Shown in pieces: positions 42,469-52,199 of a DNA stretch of 64,000 nucleotides. The stretch's first letter is position 1. Every line of letters begins with the position of its first letter. Location of the stretch: positions 962,031 to 1,026,030 of the forward strand of contig CAZSXR010000001.1 of the NCBI GenBank assembly GCA_964611335.1, given 5' to 3'. Made by a program: the position numbers and the translations under genes. The notes beneath the pieces are model-generated. The model worked only from the letters and a program-made list of their open reading frames with translations, was not told the origin of the DNA and did not search any database. Source of the stretch: BOG-1112 sp964611335 (GTDB lineage Bacteria > Bdellovibrionota_B > Oligoflexia > Oligoflexales > Bog-1112).

Positions 42469-43878
42469 ATGAAAAAATACGATCTTATCGTCATCGGTTC
42501 AGGACCAGCAGGAGAAAAAGCAGCAGCAAAAGCAGCCTACTTCAAATACAAAGTTGCCGTTATTGAAAAAAAAGCAGAGCTTGGCGGTGCAGGAGTCAAT
42601 ACTGGAACCCTACCCTCTAAAACTTTGAAAGAAGCTGCTGTTTATTTCTCTGGCGTACTTGAAAAAGGTCTTTACGGACTAGACCGAAGATTATTGGGAC
42701 GCCCTTCCATCGAAGATTTTATGTACAGAGAACACTTGGTACGAACAGAGATGGAAAAGTCGGTTCGCGATAACATCGTCAATCATAAAATTGATCTCTA
42801 CCACGGTGTTGCTTCTTTCGAATCGCAAAATGAAATTCTTGTACGTGGGGAAAAAGAAGAGATCATTTGGGGAACAAACATTCTCATTGCAACGGGCTCC
42901 TATCCCTACCATCCACCGAATATTCCCATCGATGGGGTACGCATTCACGATTCCGATAGTATTTTAAAAATAACTCGCTTTCCCCGCTCACTTTGCATTA
43001 TCGGTGCAGGTGTGATCGGTTGCGAATATGCAACTATTTTCGCTTCCATGAAAACTGATGTCTATCTCATCAATGACAAAAGACGCATATTAACCTTCCT
43101 TGACGAAGATATATCGGAGGGGCTTGTCAAGCAGATGGAAAATCTGGACATGAACATTCTTTTTGAAGCAAAGATCAAAGAGATTCGCAAACCTAAGAAT
43201 AATAATGATCTCATCGATGTTGAACTTGAAACAGGGATTTCTTTTCATACAGATATGGTTCTGTACGCTGCAGGTCGCACAGGAACTGTTCATGAATTGA
43301 ATATAGAAAAAGTAGGGGTTAAAGTGGGTGCTCGTCAAGCAATCGAAGTGAATTCCAATTATCAAACAAACATCCCGAACATATATGCAGTTGGTGACGT
43401 CATTGGCTTCCCCGCTCTAGCAAGTACCAGCATGGATCAAGGACGAGTTGCTGTTTCTCATATGTTCAACACCAAAGATTTAGATGCCATCCCGAAAATT
43501 TTCCCTTACGGAATCTACACCATCCCCGAAGTCTCGATGGTTGGCAGCACGGAAGAACAGGCAAAAAAAGATAATATTGATTACTGCATAGGCACAGCAC
43601 TCTATAAAAATTGTACCCGTGGAAAGATCAGAGGGAACAACAGCGGCTTCCTCAAAATTATTTTTAGAAGAAAAGATCTTGCTGTTATAGGTGTACATAT
43701 ACTGGGAGAATTGGCTACGGAACTGATCCATTATGGAATGGGTCTTGTTGAAAATGAAAAAACTCTCTTAGAAGTTCTCTCCGTCGTCTTCAACTACCCC
43801 AGCTACCATGAACTTTACAAAAATGCGAGTTACGACGGCCTTGGTAACCTTAGTGGACATAAAGTTCGCGAAGGATAA
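42469..43878 (+). CDS. sthA: Soluble pyridine nucleotide transhydrogenase
   Basis: Product of 469 residues, a flavoprotein disulfide-reductase relative. FAD site GSGPAGEKAA (10-19), NAD(P) site GAGVIGCEYA near 177-186, FAD-contacting YAVGDVIG, and C-terminal dimerisation domain. In place of the redox-active Cys pair it has GVNTGTLPS, with Gly42 and Thr47, so it cannot act as a disulfide reductase; E. coli SthA still keeps the first Cys. It transfers hydride between NADPH and NAD in the cytoplasm. Monocistronic. Confidence 0.88.
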   Translation: MKKYDLIVIGSGPAGEKAAAKAAYFKYKVAVIEKKAELGGAGVNTGTLPSKTLKEAAVYFSGVLEKGLYGLDRRLLGRPSIEDFMYREHLVRTEMEKSVRDNIVNHKIDLYHGVASFESQNEILVRGEKEEIIWGTNILIATGSYPYHPPNIPIDGVRIHDSDSILKITRFPRSLCIIGAGVIGCEYATIFASMKTDVYLINDKRRILTFLDEDISEGLVKQMENLDMNILFEAKIKEIRKPKNNNDLIDVELETGISFHTDMVLYAAGRTGTVHELNIEKVGVKVGARQAIEVNSNYQTNIPNIYAVGDVIGFPALASTSMDQGRVAVSHMFNTKDLDAIPKIFPYGIYTIPEVSMVGSTEEQAKKDNIDYCIGTALYKNCTRGKIRGNNSGFLKIIFRRKDLAVIGVHILGELATELIHYGMGLVENEKTLLEVLSVVFNYPSYHELYKNASYDGLGNLSGHKVREG

Positions 43879-43963
43879 TTTTTATTACCCACAAGCTTTC
43901 TTGTTGAATTCTAATAGTTCGCCCATTAGAGTCGCATCGAATTGTAAACTCTAGGAGTTTTCT

Positions 43964-46879
43964 ATGAAGCGACTGCATGAGTACCTGGTTTCGATCCTTG
44001 TAAGCTCCCTCATTTTTATTCCCTTAAACTTGAAAGCAGACACTAGCACTCTGCTTCAAGCGAATGAAGATATCGATTCCCATAAATTTCAACTATGCAA
44101 AGCATCCTATTCCAAAGCAAAAGACAAAGGGCCGGATAAAATAGAAGCAGAACAGATCCTTAGCGAGGAATATAAACAGGATCCTGAGTATCTTCAAAAG
44201 GCGTGGACTTCCTACAGATGGAATTTGGTTTTAAGAGGAGCTGTAAGCGCTCTCACTTATGGGATCCCTTTTAGCCTAGCGGTAGCGTATTATTATAAAT
44301 ATGTTCAAAAGGCTATTGTAGATTCGAATGTTAACAAAAAGAAAAGTGCCCCTATTTCAACAATGAACAACTTGAAGTTCGTAGGTGCTTTGATTGCAGG
44401 GACAAGCGCATGGATTACCAACAATTATCTTCTTGCACGCGTATTAGGCACACCTACAGAAGGTTTGTTTTCAACACTGCACGGAGGCATAGACTATAGT
44501 TTAAAATATGCACATTCGATACTGACAAACACTCCACTTCCCGAAACATGGAATGTCGAAGTGGAGATCAAAGCTGCACAATTACAATATGAAAATATCA
44601 AGAGTGCGCTTCCTCTTTCCTATCAAATTGCAGTTGAAGATCAATTTACAAAATTGCACAATCAATACATAGAACCTTCCACAACACGCATCAGTTTGCT
44701 TCCAGGAAAAGACGAAGGAACACGCAAATCTGTCCTTCAGGCTTTGAGAAGCATAGAACGCATAATTTCCATTCCGCAAAAAGTAAAAAAAGTGGAAGTT
44801 CATCAAGAAAAACTGAAGGAACTTCTTTCCAACTATCCTGAAACTCTTCAGAAAAAATTGACAAATTTCGCAAACGGAATTTCCTACCGCTCTAAGCAAG
44901 ACGCTTCGACACAAAACTTTCGACAGGTTCTTTACCTTCAAGGAGCACCTGGTACGGGGAAAACTTGGTTTGCAGAGCATTTTGCAGATGTATTTTATGA
45001 ACTTTCTGAAGACAAAAGCATTTCCGAAGGGCTCCCTCTTATTAAAATTTCTCTCGAAGATGTAACAGACCTTCGAGATCTTATAGGACAACCTGCTTCA
45101 CGTTTTGACGATATGGATCGCAAACCTTCGAAGTTCTCTCAAGCATTAACAAATCTTGCAAAAAACATGCGCTATAAAAACGCAATTATCGTATTGGACG
45201 AAGCCGACAAGTTTTTAAACAGCGAAAGGGCCGCTGAAATTCGAGGTTATCTTACAAAAGAAATTTTTAACCTCAGTACTAAAAAAATGAAACTTCATGA
45301 CTTAGGTGTGGAAGTTGATATTTCAAATTATCATTTTATTCTTATTGGAAACGCACCTATTTTTGACGCAAGCAATGCATTTATGGATCGTATGACTGTA
45401 CTAAAATTCCCTGCATTTGATGAAGAAAAACGTATTCGCATCGCATGTGGAGAATTCGGGAAAGGCATGTCAAAGTTGGATGAAGACATCTCAATCACAG
45501 ATGAAAATTTCCAATTGATACTCGAAGGGGTTCATAAAGATCAGGTTCAAAAACCTGGTGTAAGATCTTTGTTAAAAACGGTGGAAGAATATATAGAGCA
45601 CCTTCGAAATCCTGAAAATTTGAAAGTCAAATTTCCATTTTCCGAAAGACTTGAAGCTAATTCTCAGATTTATGCAGACCCTTACAGTATGTATGAAACG
45701 ACATTACAGAAATTTGAAAGAGAAAAAGATACGCTGACACTTTCTTTACAAAAAACAATCACTCAGCATCTCGATAAAATTACGAAGAGTAAGCTTCTCA
45801 ATGAAGCTTTGCGTCCTGATAACGCAGAGTCTAAAAAAGCTCTCGAAATCTATTTACAAAATATCGATGCTATGATGCATTTTCCTGATAAGGTTGTAAA
45901 TTTAACGAAAAATCAAGATACAATTTTAAAAAACCTTCACGAACTTCTACGGCTTTATCCTGAAGATGTAAGAACTCCTATAGAAGATCTTGTAAAATTA
46001 CATATCGCAGCATCTGAAAACCCATCCCTCAACGTCAGCAAAAACGTCGTTTACTTCTGGGGAGTTCCTGGAAGTGGTAAATCCTATCTTGCACAAGGCC
46101 TTGCGAAAGTCTTGGGTTTATCCATCATAGAACTGGATCTCAAAGGTGGAAAATATTCCGAGATTTTTGGTGAAACCTATTTTGATTTTATGGATTCGCC
46201 ACCTTCAAAGTTTTCATTGTTCACTCGCACTTTCTTAAATTTGGAAGGAAAAAATTCGGATAAAAACGGTGTTATTTACATAAATGAGATAGACAAAGTT
46301 CTCAACAACCCACGGGGTATGCAAGGCGAAGAGATCAAAACGACTCTCCTCGATATTCTCGATCCTGATAAGAAAGAATTTACCTTACGAGAGCTGAAAG
46401 CAAGTATCGATCTTACTCGCTATCTTTTCATCCTTGTCGGTAACGATAAGATTAAAAGTAGTAATGCGTTTTATTCTGCCTTAGATGACCGCATGACTCT
46501 GATTGAGTTCAAAGGATTCAGCTTAGAATCTAAGCAGGAAATTGCAGCCTCTTACTTTGAAAAGCTTGCTAAAGAGTCTGCTCTTTCTATTCAAGACGAG
46601 CACACGACATTGGTTGAAAATCTGATGGCTTATAGTCATAATGAGAAGAAACAAGTCAGCTTGCGCACTCCGTTCAAGATTATAGAGCTGTACGCAAACT
46701 GGCTTAAGAAACCGGAAGGTGTCTTCGACTACAAAACAAAGTTGGATCTTTTCTCGCGAGACAAAGACAGAGAAGTGCCTCCTCATCATCCTATGAATGA
46801 GGATCTCTCTCATTTCCCTAACTTTGGAAGAATCGAAGAGGAGGATACCCTTTACGATGACTATTCTATGGAGATTTAA
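43964..46879 (+). CDS. Membrane-linked protein with two AAA+ domains (Lon-like modules)
   Basis: Product of 971 residues behind AGGAG. It opens with a signal-like segment (7-24), then two hydrophobic spans (about 87-110 and 138-158) around a basic loop. AAA+ module 1: Walker A GAPGTGKT (327-334), Walker B IIVLDEAD (408-415). Module 2: Walker A GVPGSGKS (700-707), Walker B IYINEID (771-777) with Asn774 where Asp is usual. The modules resemble the ATPase part of Lon/ClpX-like unfoldases, but there is no protease domain. By the positive-inside rule both ATPase modules would face the periplasm if the first segment is exported, which conflicts with ATP supply; the first segment may therefore not insert. 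Not recognised as a named family. Confidence 0.7.
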   Translation: MKRLHEYLVSILVSSLIFIPLNLKADTSTLLQANEDIDSHKFQLCKASYSKAKDKGPDKIEAEQILSEEYKQDPEYLQKAWTSYRWNLVLRGAVSALTYGIPFSLAVAYYYKYVQKAIVDSNVNKKKSAPISTMNNLKFVGALIAGTSAWITNNYLLARVLGTPTEGLFSTLHGGIDYSLKYAHSILTNTPLPETWNVEVEIKAAQLQYENIKSALPLSYQIAVEDQFTKLHNQYIEPSTTRISLLPGKDEGTRKSVLQALRSIERIISIPQKVKKVEVHQEKLKELLSNYPETLQKKLTNFANGISYRSKQDASTQNFRQVLYLQGAPGTGKTWFAEHFADVFYELSEDKSISEGLPLIKISLEDVTDLRDLIGQPASRFDDMDRKPSKFSQALTNLAKNMRYKNAIIVLDEADKFLNSERAAEIRGYLTKEIFNLSTKKMKLHDLGVEVDISNYHFILIGNAPIFDASNAFMDRMTVLKFPAFDEEKRIRIACGEFGKGMSKLDEDISITDENFQLILEGVHKDQVQKPGVRSLLKTVEEYIEHLRNPENLKVKFPFSERLEANSQIYADPYSMYETTLQKFEREKDTLTLSLQKTITQHLDKITKSKLLNEALRPDNAESKKALEIYLQNIDAMMHFPDKVVNLTKNQDTILKNLHELLRLYPEDVRTPIEDLVKLHIAASENPSLNVSKNVVYFWGVPGSGKSYLAQGLAKVLGLSIIELDLKGGKYSEIFGETYFDFMDSPPSKFSLFTRTFLNLEGKNSDKNGVIYINEIDKVLNNPRGMQGEEIKTTLLDILDPDKKEFTLRELKASIDLTRYLFILVGNDKIKSSNAFYSALDDRMTLIEFKGFSLESKQEIAASYFEKLAKESALSIQDEHTTLVENLMAYSHNEKKQVSLRTPFKIIELYANWLKKPEGVFDYKTKLDLFSRDKDREVPPHHPMNEDLSHFPNFGRIEEEDTLYDDYSMEI

Positions 46880-46882
46880 TTT

Positions 46883-47371
46883 GTGAAACACGGTAACGGC
46901 AGTCTCGACCAAATTCTTTTGACGACGCGTCTTTCCGACATCCTTGTGTGGGCACGCAAAAACTCTCTTTGGCCCTATGTATTTGGAACCGCTTGCTGCG
47001 GTATAGAATATATGTCTGTAGTCGGTCCGAAGTATGATATAGCGCGTTTCGGTGCAGAAGTGGTGCGTTTTTCACCACGTCAAAGCGACCTCATGATCGT
47101 TGCAGGAACCATCACAGAAAAAATGGCTCCTGTTATAAAAAAAGTTTATGAGCAAATGACAGAACCCAAGTGGGTTATGGCCATGGGCGCTTGCGCTGCG
47201 AGTGGAGGTTTTTACAGGGCTTATCATGTTTTGCAGGGTGTAGATCAAATCATTCCTGTGGATATTTATGTAGCGGGTTGCCCACCTACACCCGAAGCCG
47301 TCATTGCGGGACTCATGAAGCTGCAAGATAAAATGACAGAAGAACTAAGGCCTCAAACTAAGATTTCATGA
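46883..47371 (+). CDS. nuoB: NADH-quinone oxidoreductase subunit B
   Basis: GTG start with GGAG 9 nt upstream. The 162-residue product carries the four cysteines of the N2 iron-sulfur cluster (Cys38-Cys39 in TACCGIEYM, Cys104 in GACAASGG, Cys133 in GCPPTPEA). It sits at the membrane-arm junction of complex I and passes electrons to quinone. The other nuo genes are not in this window, so this copy is separated from its operon or is a stand-alone paralogue. It begins 3 nt after the AAA+ gene and its 3' end overlaps the convergent FTR1 gene by 14 nt. Confidence 0.93.
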   Translation: MKHGNGSLDQILLTTRLSDILVWARKNSLWPYVFGTACCGIEYMSVVGPKYDIARFGAEVVRFSPRQSDLMIVAGTITEKMAPVIKKVYEQMTEPKWVMAMGACAASGGFYRAYHVLQGVDQIIPVDIYVAGCPPTPEAVIAGLMKLQDKMTEELRPQTKIS

Positions 47372-49373
47372 CACTTCTAGACCAAAGGATCAGGCTCAAA
47401 GCAATGACAAAGCCTTGAGCTAGAACAGATTCCCACAAAGGATAAAGACCTAAGACGTCAATCATAGGTACTCCATTCAATGGACTCGCCTTTAAATATC
47501 CTGCAGCAATCAATTCATGAACGGCCTTGCCCGATAGAATGATGGAAATCAGAACCATGAAAAAACTGGTTGTTTGAAAAAATCTTTTTAAAGGCAAATG
47601 CACATGAAATTTCAAAATTGCTAAGCAGATAATAAACAATGAAAGCAGACCAACAAGAAACCCAATCCATACAGAAAAAGAACTTTCTGCACTCGAGAGA
47701 AGTGCTGCATAGAATAAGACAGTCTCTGCTGATTCACGAAACACGGCGACAAACGCAATTCCAAATAGCAACCACAAACGGTGTTTGCTGATGGCTTCTT
47801 TGGTTTTCACTTTGATAGCTTTTTGCCAATGTTCATGTTCCGTATGACTGAGCAACCAAAAGCCCGTGTAAAAAAGAACAACTGTGGCAGATAGAGTACA
47901 AAACGCTTCTATACTTTCACGCGCTGCGCCAGAAAGCATGAGAATTTTTTCAAAAACAAAATACGTAATCACACCCAAAATAACGGCGGATATCCAACCT
48001 GCATGTATCCACAAACTCGATTGACCTGCATGTAAATTTTTCACGATCATGAGCAGCGCAACGATAATTAAGAAAGCTTCAAAACCCTCACGCAATATAA
48101 TAATAAGTGAACTGAAAAATTCCGTAAGTATCCAATCTCCATGAACACCTTCAGGTTTTACCAGCTTGAGTTGCGCATCGTTAATAAGTTGCGTGAGTTC
48201 GGGAATAGATTTGTGAAAATTTTCAGAATCTCCTTTTGACGCAAAAGTACGAGCAACGGAAAAATTCCGTTCAAGAGTCAGGAGCAGATCATGATCTGCG
48301 ACAGCGAGAGCAGCTTCTATTTTTTCAAATCCTTCAAGATACGCATCGAGCAAAGAACCACTCGCTTCTTGGAAATTTCGGAGTTCGAATTGTTCTTTTG
48401 CATCCTGCATTTTCTTATGTATGAAATCCCAAGGATAGGATTTCGAGATTTCAGATTTTTGAAGCGGAATATCTTCTGCATAAGGCGCAAGATTTCGAAG
48501 GAACGCAAGATGTCTTTCTATCTGATCTTCGGGATAAAGTGTTTTTAACCATGTTTTTAATTCTGCATTCGTTCGACTCGATAAAAATGCGATATCAGGA
48601 GGCAAAGATTTGGGATCATGATCTTCCCTTAGCTCCCATTCTTTATCTGCCGCATCTGAGCCAGACTCCGTAGAATCTTTTCTGTAATGCAAACCCATCA
48701 CATAAAAGCTAGCACTCCACATCTCCTCGTCATTCAAAACATTGTCAAAGGACAACATCCCTGTTCCACTCACACCTGTATGCAATGTGTTTAAATATTT
48801 GAAAGGAGAAGCCTGTTCCAAAGCACTCTCCTCATGAAAACTACGAGGTGGCGGTTTTAGTGCTGCAGATGCTGGTCCATCGCCATTTCCTTGCAAGCCG
48901 TGACAAGATTCGCAATGCGTATGATAGATTTTTTTCCCCAGTTCAAAATCCGGTCGCTGCGCAGGAGCAGAATTGATTTTGAAATCGACGAGCAAATGTT
49001 CTTTAAGAAAGCGTGTGATCTGAAGAAGCTTTTCATGTGCACATTTTTCAAGCACACATGTGTTCAGATCTTTGAAGGACGCCTCGATGAGAGCATAACT
49101 CTCAGAGGGCATGTACTCACGCAAAGTGTGTGCAATTTCACCAGCAGTGCGGGCAAACTCTTGCATTTCCGCATATTCACCTTCATGAAGAACTTTGCCC
49201 TCCTTCACAGCGCCAGGATAGTCACCACTTATATATTCGATAAGGCCAAGCACTCGCCGTTTGGAAGCTAAGCTCTGTTTTTCAGGTTTTTCTGCTTCTG
49301 CATTTAAAAAAGAAGAGATGCAAAAGAATGTGCAAAGGACAACAAAAGAAAGCACTCGTGATATATGCTGCAT
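47358..49373 (-). CDS. Cytochrome c-FTR1 iron permease fusion
   Basis: Product of 671 residues with a signal peptide, a helical periplasmic region, a single haem c domain (CESCHG, Cys154-Cys157-His158), another helical region and a C-terminal FTR1 permease with seven spans. The iron-handling motifs are REGFE (428-432) and RESAE (546-550). FTR1 proteins take up iron, with oxidation coupled to passage; the attached cytochrome may supply or accept electrons. The gene runs antiparallel to nuoB. Confidence 0.9.
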   Translation of the reverse strand: MQHISRVLSFVVLCTFFCISSFLNAEAEKPEKQSLASKRRVLGLIEYISGDYPGAVKEGKVLHEGEYAEMQEFARTAGEIAHTLREYMPSESYALIEASFKDLNTCVLEKCAHEKLLQITRFLKEHLLVDFKINSAPAQRPDFELGKKIYHTHCESCHGLQGNGDGPASAALKPPPRSFHEESALEQASPFKYLNTLHTGVSGTGMLSFDNVLNDEEMWSASFYVMGLHYRKDSTESGSDAADKEWELREDHDPKSLPPDIAFLSSRTNAELKTWLKTLYPEDQIERHLAFLRNLAPYAEDIPLQKSEISKSYPWDFIHKKMQDAKEQFELRNFQEASGSLLDAYLEGFEKIEAALAVADHDLLLTLERNFSVARTFASKGDSENFHKSIPELTQLINDAQLKLVKPEGVHGDWILTEFFSSLIIILREGFEAFLIIVALLMIVKNLHAGQSSLWIHAGWISAVILGVITYFVFEKILMLSGAARESIEAFCTLSATVVLFYTGFWLLSHTEHEHWQKAIKVKTKEAISKHRLWLLFGIAFVAVFRESAETVLFYAALLSSAESSFSVWIGFLVGLLSLFIICLAILKFHVHLPLKRFFQTTSFFMVLISIILSGKAVHELIAAGYLKASPLNGVPMIDVLGLYPLWESVLAQGFVIALSLILWSRSVMKS

Positions 49374-49501
49374 TTACCGCCATTCCATTTCTATGTGGAA
49401 GAAGACATTGAAAACTTTTATCACGCAAAAAATTTCTTTACAACGCCTACTCAAAGCATTAGACAGGATTCACGCCAACTCGCCTTAAATAAGGAATACA
49501 A

Positions 49502-50470
49502 ATGAAAATTTCTATGCTTTCTTTACTCTTGCTAAGCAACACTCTGCTTGCAGAAAAACAAAATGTAAAAACGATTGCTATCACGCAGATTGTTTCTCAT
49601 GTTTCTCTGGATCTTGCGAAAAAAGGTATATTGGATGAACTCAGAGCGGAAGGCTTTGAGGAAGGAAAGAATCTAAAAGTTCTTCAAGACAACGCACAAG
49701 GCAACATTGCAACTGCAAACGCTATCGCAAAAAAATATGTAGGAATGAAAGATCTCGATGCCATCATTCCTATTTCAACTCCCTCTGCACAAGCCGTACG
49801 CAGCGCTGCAAAAAACGCAAAACGTCTCAACTTACCCATCGTATTTGCATCCGTCAGTGATCCTGTAGGAGCAGGACTTATAGAAGACCTCAACAAAGCA
49901 GACTCACAAATCACAGGAGCTTACGATGCTCCGAATCTTATTCAAATGCAGGCTTTATTAAAAAGCATGTTTCCTAAAGTTAAAAGACTGGGAGTCCTTT
50001 ACAATTCCGGTGAAGCAAATTCTGCAAAAACAATTGCAGCATTAAAAACAAAGCTAGATCCTCAATTTGTCCTAGTCGAAAGCACCATTCCTAATTCCAA
50101 TAAAATTACGAATGCTATTCAATCGCTCGTTGGAAAAATTGATGCGTTGTATATCCCACTCGATAACACTGTCGTTTCCGCACTTCCTACTTTGGTGAAG
50201 TGGACACGAGAATACAAAATCCCTACATTTTCAAGTGATCCCGACACAGTAAAATTAGGTATTCTTGCATGCTATGGTGATTCTCAATACATGGTGGGGA
50301 GAACAGCAGGAGCTATGCTTGCAAAAATTTTAAAGGGCACAGCCTTGGGGCAACTTAAAGTGCAAAGCCCTGTCGACCCTGAAATTCTCGTCAACACAAA
50401 GTCTGCAAAAAATTTAGGAATCTCTATTCCAAGCCACTTTCAAAAATATAAGATTCAAAGTGTGGAATAG
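49502..50470 (+). CDS. TrpX/YtfQ-like ABC substrate-binding protein, orphan
   Basis: Product of 322 residues behind AAGGAA, with a short signal peptide ending near LLA (about 17). It matches the ABC substrate-binding family PF04392 (TrpX-type): VSHVSLDLAKKGILDEL, FASVSDPVGAGL and GVLYNSGEANSAKTI are family patterns. It would bind an amino acid or nucleoside in the periplasm. The usual permease and ATPase genes do not follow, so the partner is elsewhere or it acts as a sensor. Confidence 0.83.
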   Translation: MKISMLSLLLLSNTLLAEKQNVKTIAITQIVSHVSLDLAKKGILDELRAEGFEEGKNLKVLQDNAQGNIATANAIAKKYVGMKDLDAIIPISTPSAQAVRSAAKNAKRLNLPIVFASVSDPVGAGLIEDLNKADSQITGAYDAPNLIQMQALLKSMFPKVKRLGVLYNSGEANSAKTIAALKTKLDPQFVLVESTIPNSNKITNAIQSLVGKIDALYIPLDNTVVSALPTLVKWTREYKIPTFSSDPDTVKLGILACYGDSQYMVGRTAGAMLAKILKGTALGQLKVQSPVDPEILVNTKSAKNLGISIPSHFQKYKIQSVE

Positions 50471-50482
50471 GTTGCTCTATTT

Positions 50483-50740
50483 TTAATCTTGGTTGCGGTT
50501 TTCAAATTGATCTAGATACCACCTGTAGTAGGGCTTCCAAAGAATAAGCATAACCATACCAATGGTTGTCGCTAACGCAACAGGACCTTTCACTTCCTCC
50601 AATTGATCCGTCATGGATTTTTCAACATTTTTCGGTTTGCTCTCGTCCAAATTCGGAAAGTAGGTTGCAAGACCTGTATGAGAAAGCAACAGAGAACAGG
50701 AAAGTGATACGCTCAAAATACATGCATTTATTTTTTTCAT
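50483..50740 (-). CDS. Small exported membrane protein, unrecognised
   Basis: From ATG 50740, with GGAG before it, the product has 85 residues: a signal peptide (to about 24), an acidic/lysine-rich stretch, then a hydrophobic segment (VALATTIGMVMLILW) and a charged tail. The layout resembles the protein at 11195. Unknown function. Confidence 0.6.
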   Translation of the reverse strand: MKKINACILSVSLSCSLLLSHTGLATYFPNLDESKPKNVEKSMTDQLEEVKGPVALATTIGMVMLILWKPYYRWYLDQFENRNQD

Positions 50741-50809
50741 AAAATCTCCACACTGAGAATACAGATTCTCATAGCAATTAGTAAAAAAAGATGAAAACAA
50801 AGCTTTTTA

Positions 50810-52081
50810 TTAAGGTTCTTTATGAGATGAAGGTGTGAACGCATTTTCGGATTTTGCAATGATCAAAGTTCCGACAGCGTTACCCACAATGTTACAAATA
50901 GTACGAGCATCCGACATAAAACGGTCTATACCGAGAAGGATCGCAAGTCCTTCAAGTGGTATAGGTCGACCTGGAATCGCAGCAAGTGTTGCAGAAAGGG
51001 TTATAAAACCAGCTCCCATCACTCCCGCAGCTCCTTTGGAAGTAAAAAGCAAGATGAAGAAGAGAGTCAGATACTCACCCATAGAAAACGAAACACCATA
51101 AGCCTGCTGTATAAATATTGCCCCTGCTGTCACATAGATTGCAGTTCCATCCAAGTTAAAGGAATAACCCATAGGAAGTACAAAACTAACAACACGTTTT
51201 GTACACCCAAAATTTTGAAGCTTCGTTAGCAATTGCGGAAACACAGATTCTGAAGAAGAAGTTGCATAAGCAAGGATCAATTCCTGTTTGATAAACACAA
51301 GAAGTTTGAAAACAGGAATTCCAAAAAATATTTTAGCAACAGCACAAATCAACACACAGAACATAAGCATACTAAAAATGATAACAAGAACCAAAGATCC
51401 TAGATTCATCAAACTTTGTAATCCAGCTTGACCCACTGAAAACGCAATAGCAGCAAAGGTTGCATAAGGTGCAAAGCCAATAATCAAGTTAATAACTTGA
51501 AAAAAGAATCGGTTTGCATTTTCTACAAAATCAATAAGTGCTTCATTTTGTCGAGTTCTTAAAATTGCAACGGAACTGATCACCGCTAAAAAGATCACCG
51601 CAAGAAGATGGTCCTGTGTGAACGTTGCAAAAAAGTTATCTGGAAAAATGGTGTAAAGAAACTGTTTGAGACCCGCGTCTTGCAGTCGACTTGTAAACTG
51701 GGAAGTATCAGCTTGAGGAAAGGATTTGGTGTCTAATCCCAAACCAGGAGCGAAATAAAGCATAGCTCCAAAAGTGATTAAAATGGCAAGCAAAGACATG
51801 ATTTCAAAATACACGAGGGTTTTAATAAACAAACGCGTCATACCTTTTTGCTTTTCTTCTTTTGCATGACTGCACATACCGGCAACTAAAGAGAAAAAGA
51901 TGATCGGTACGACAATCATCTTTATGCTTCTTACAAAAATAGACGACACGATTTCAAAAAATCCGGTGTAGTCCGGTAGAAATACCCCGTAGAGTATACC
52001 TAAAATAAAAGCCACCAATACTTTGATAAACATTTTGTCATGTCTTTTTGCGCTCACGTTCACGTTTGCGACCCTTTCCAT
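50810..52081 (-). CDS. Dicarboxylate/amino acid:cation symporter (DAACS, GltP/DctA type)
   Basis: About 423 residues from ATG 52081; a TTG at 52102 is possible. Family hallmarks are the serine-rich hairpin ATSSSESVFPQLL, then MGYSFNLDGTAIY and the final GIDRFMSDARTICNIVGNA (split here). The protein imports glutamate, aspartate or C4-dicarboxylates with H+ or Na+ through the inner membrane. Specificity is not readable from sequence alone. Monocistronic. Confidence 0.92.
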   Translation of the reverse strand: MERVANVNVSAKRHDKMFIKVLVAFILGILYGVFLPDYTGFFEIVSSIFVRSIKMIVVPIIFFSLVAGMCSHAKEEKQKGMTRLFIKTLVYFEIMSLLAILITFGAMLYFAPGLGLDTKSFPQADTSQFTSRLQDAGLKQFLYTIFPDNFFATFTQDHLLAVIFLAVISSVAILRTRQNEALIDFVENANRFFFQVINLIIGFAPYATFAAIAFSVGQAGLQSLMNLGSLVLVIIFSMLMFCVLICAVAKIFFGIPVFKLLVFIKQELILAYATSSSESVFPQLLTKLQNFGCTKRVVSFVLPMGYSFNLDGTAIYVTAGAIFIQQAYGVSFSMGEYLTLFFILLFTSKGAAGVMGAGFITLSATLAAIPGRPIPLEGLAILLGIDRFMSDARTICNIVGNAVGTLIIAKSENAFTPSSHKEP

Positions 52082-52199
52082 TTCAACTGTTAACGAATTC
52101 AAGGTAAGAATTCTGGGGACTTAGAGCTTTCAAGCGGAATCCGCCGGTTAAGCAAACACCGATTCTTACACGGACAGAGCGGAATGAAAAGAAAAAATA

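Noticed and set aside
42469..43878. Dihydrolipoamide dehydrogenase or glutathione reductase
   Set aside because: The fold agrees, but the redox-active Cys pair is absent (Gly42 and Thr47), which excludes disulfide reductase activity and favours SthA.
44582..45091. 169-codon minus-strand open frame
   Set aside because: It lies entirely opposite the AAA+ gene, covers its first Walker motifs, is Cys/Phe-rich without any family signature and has no ribosome binding site.
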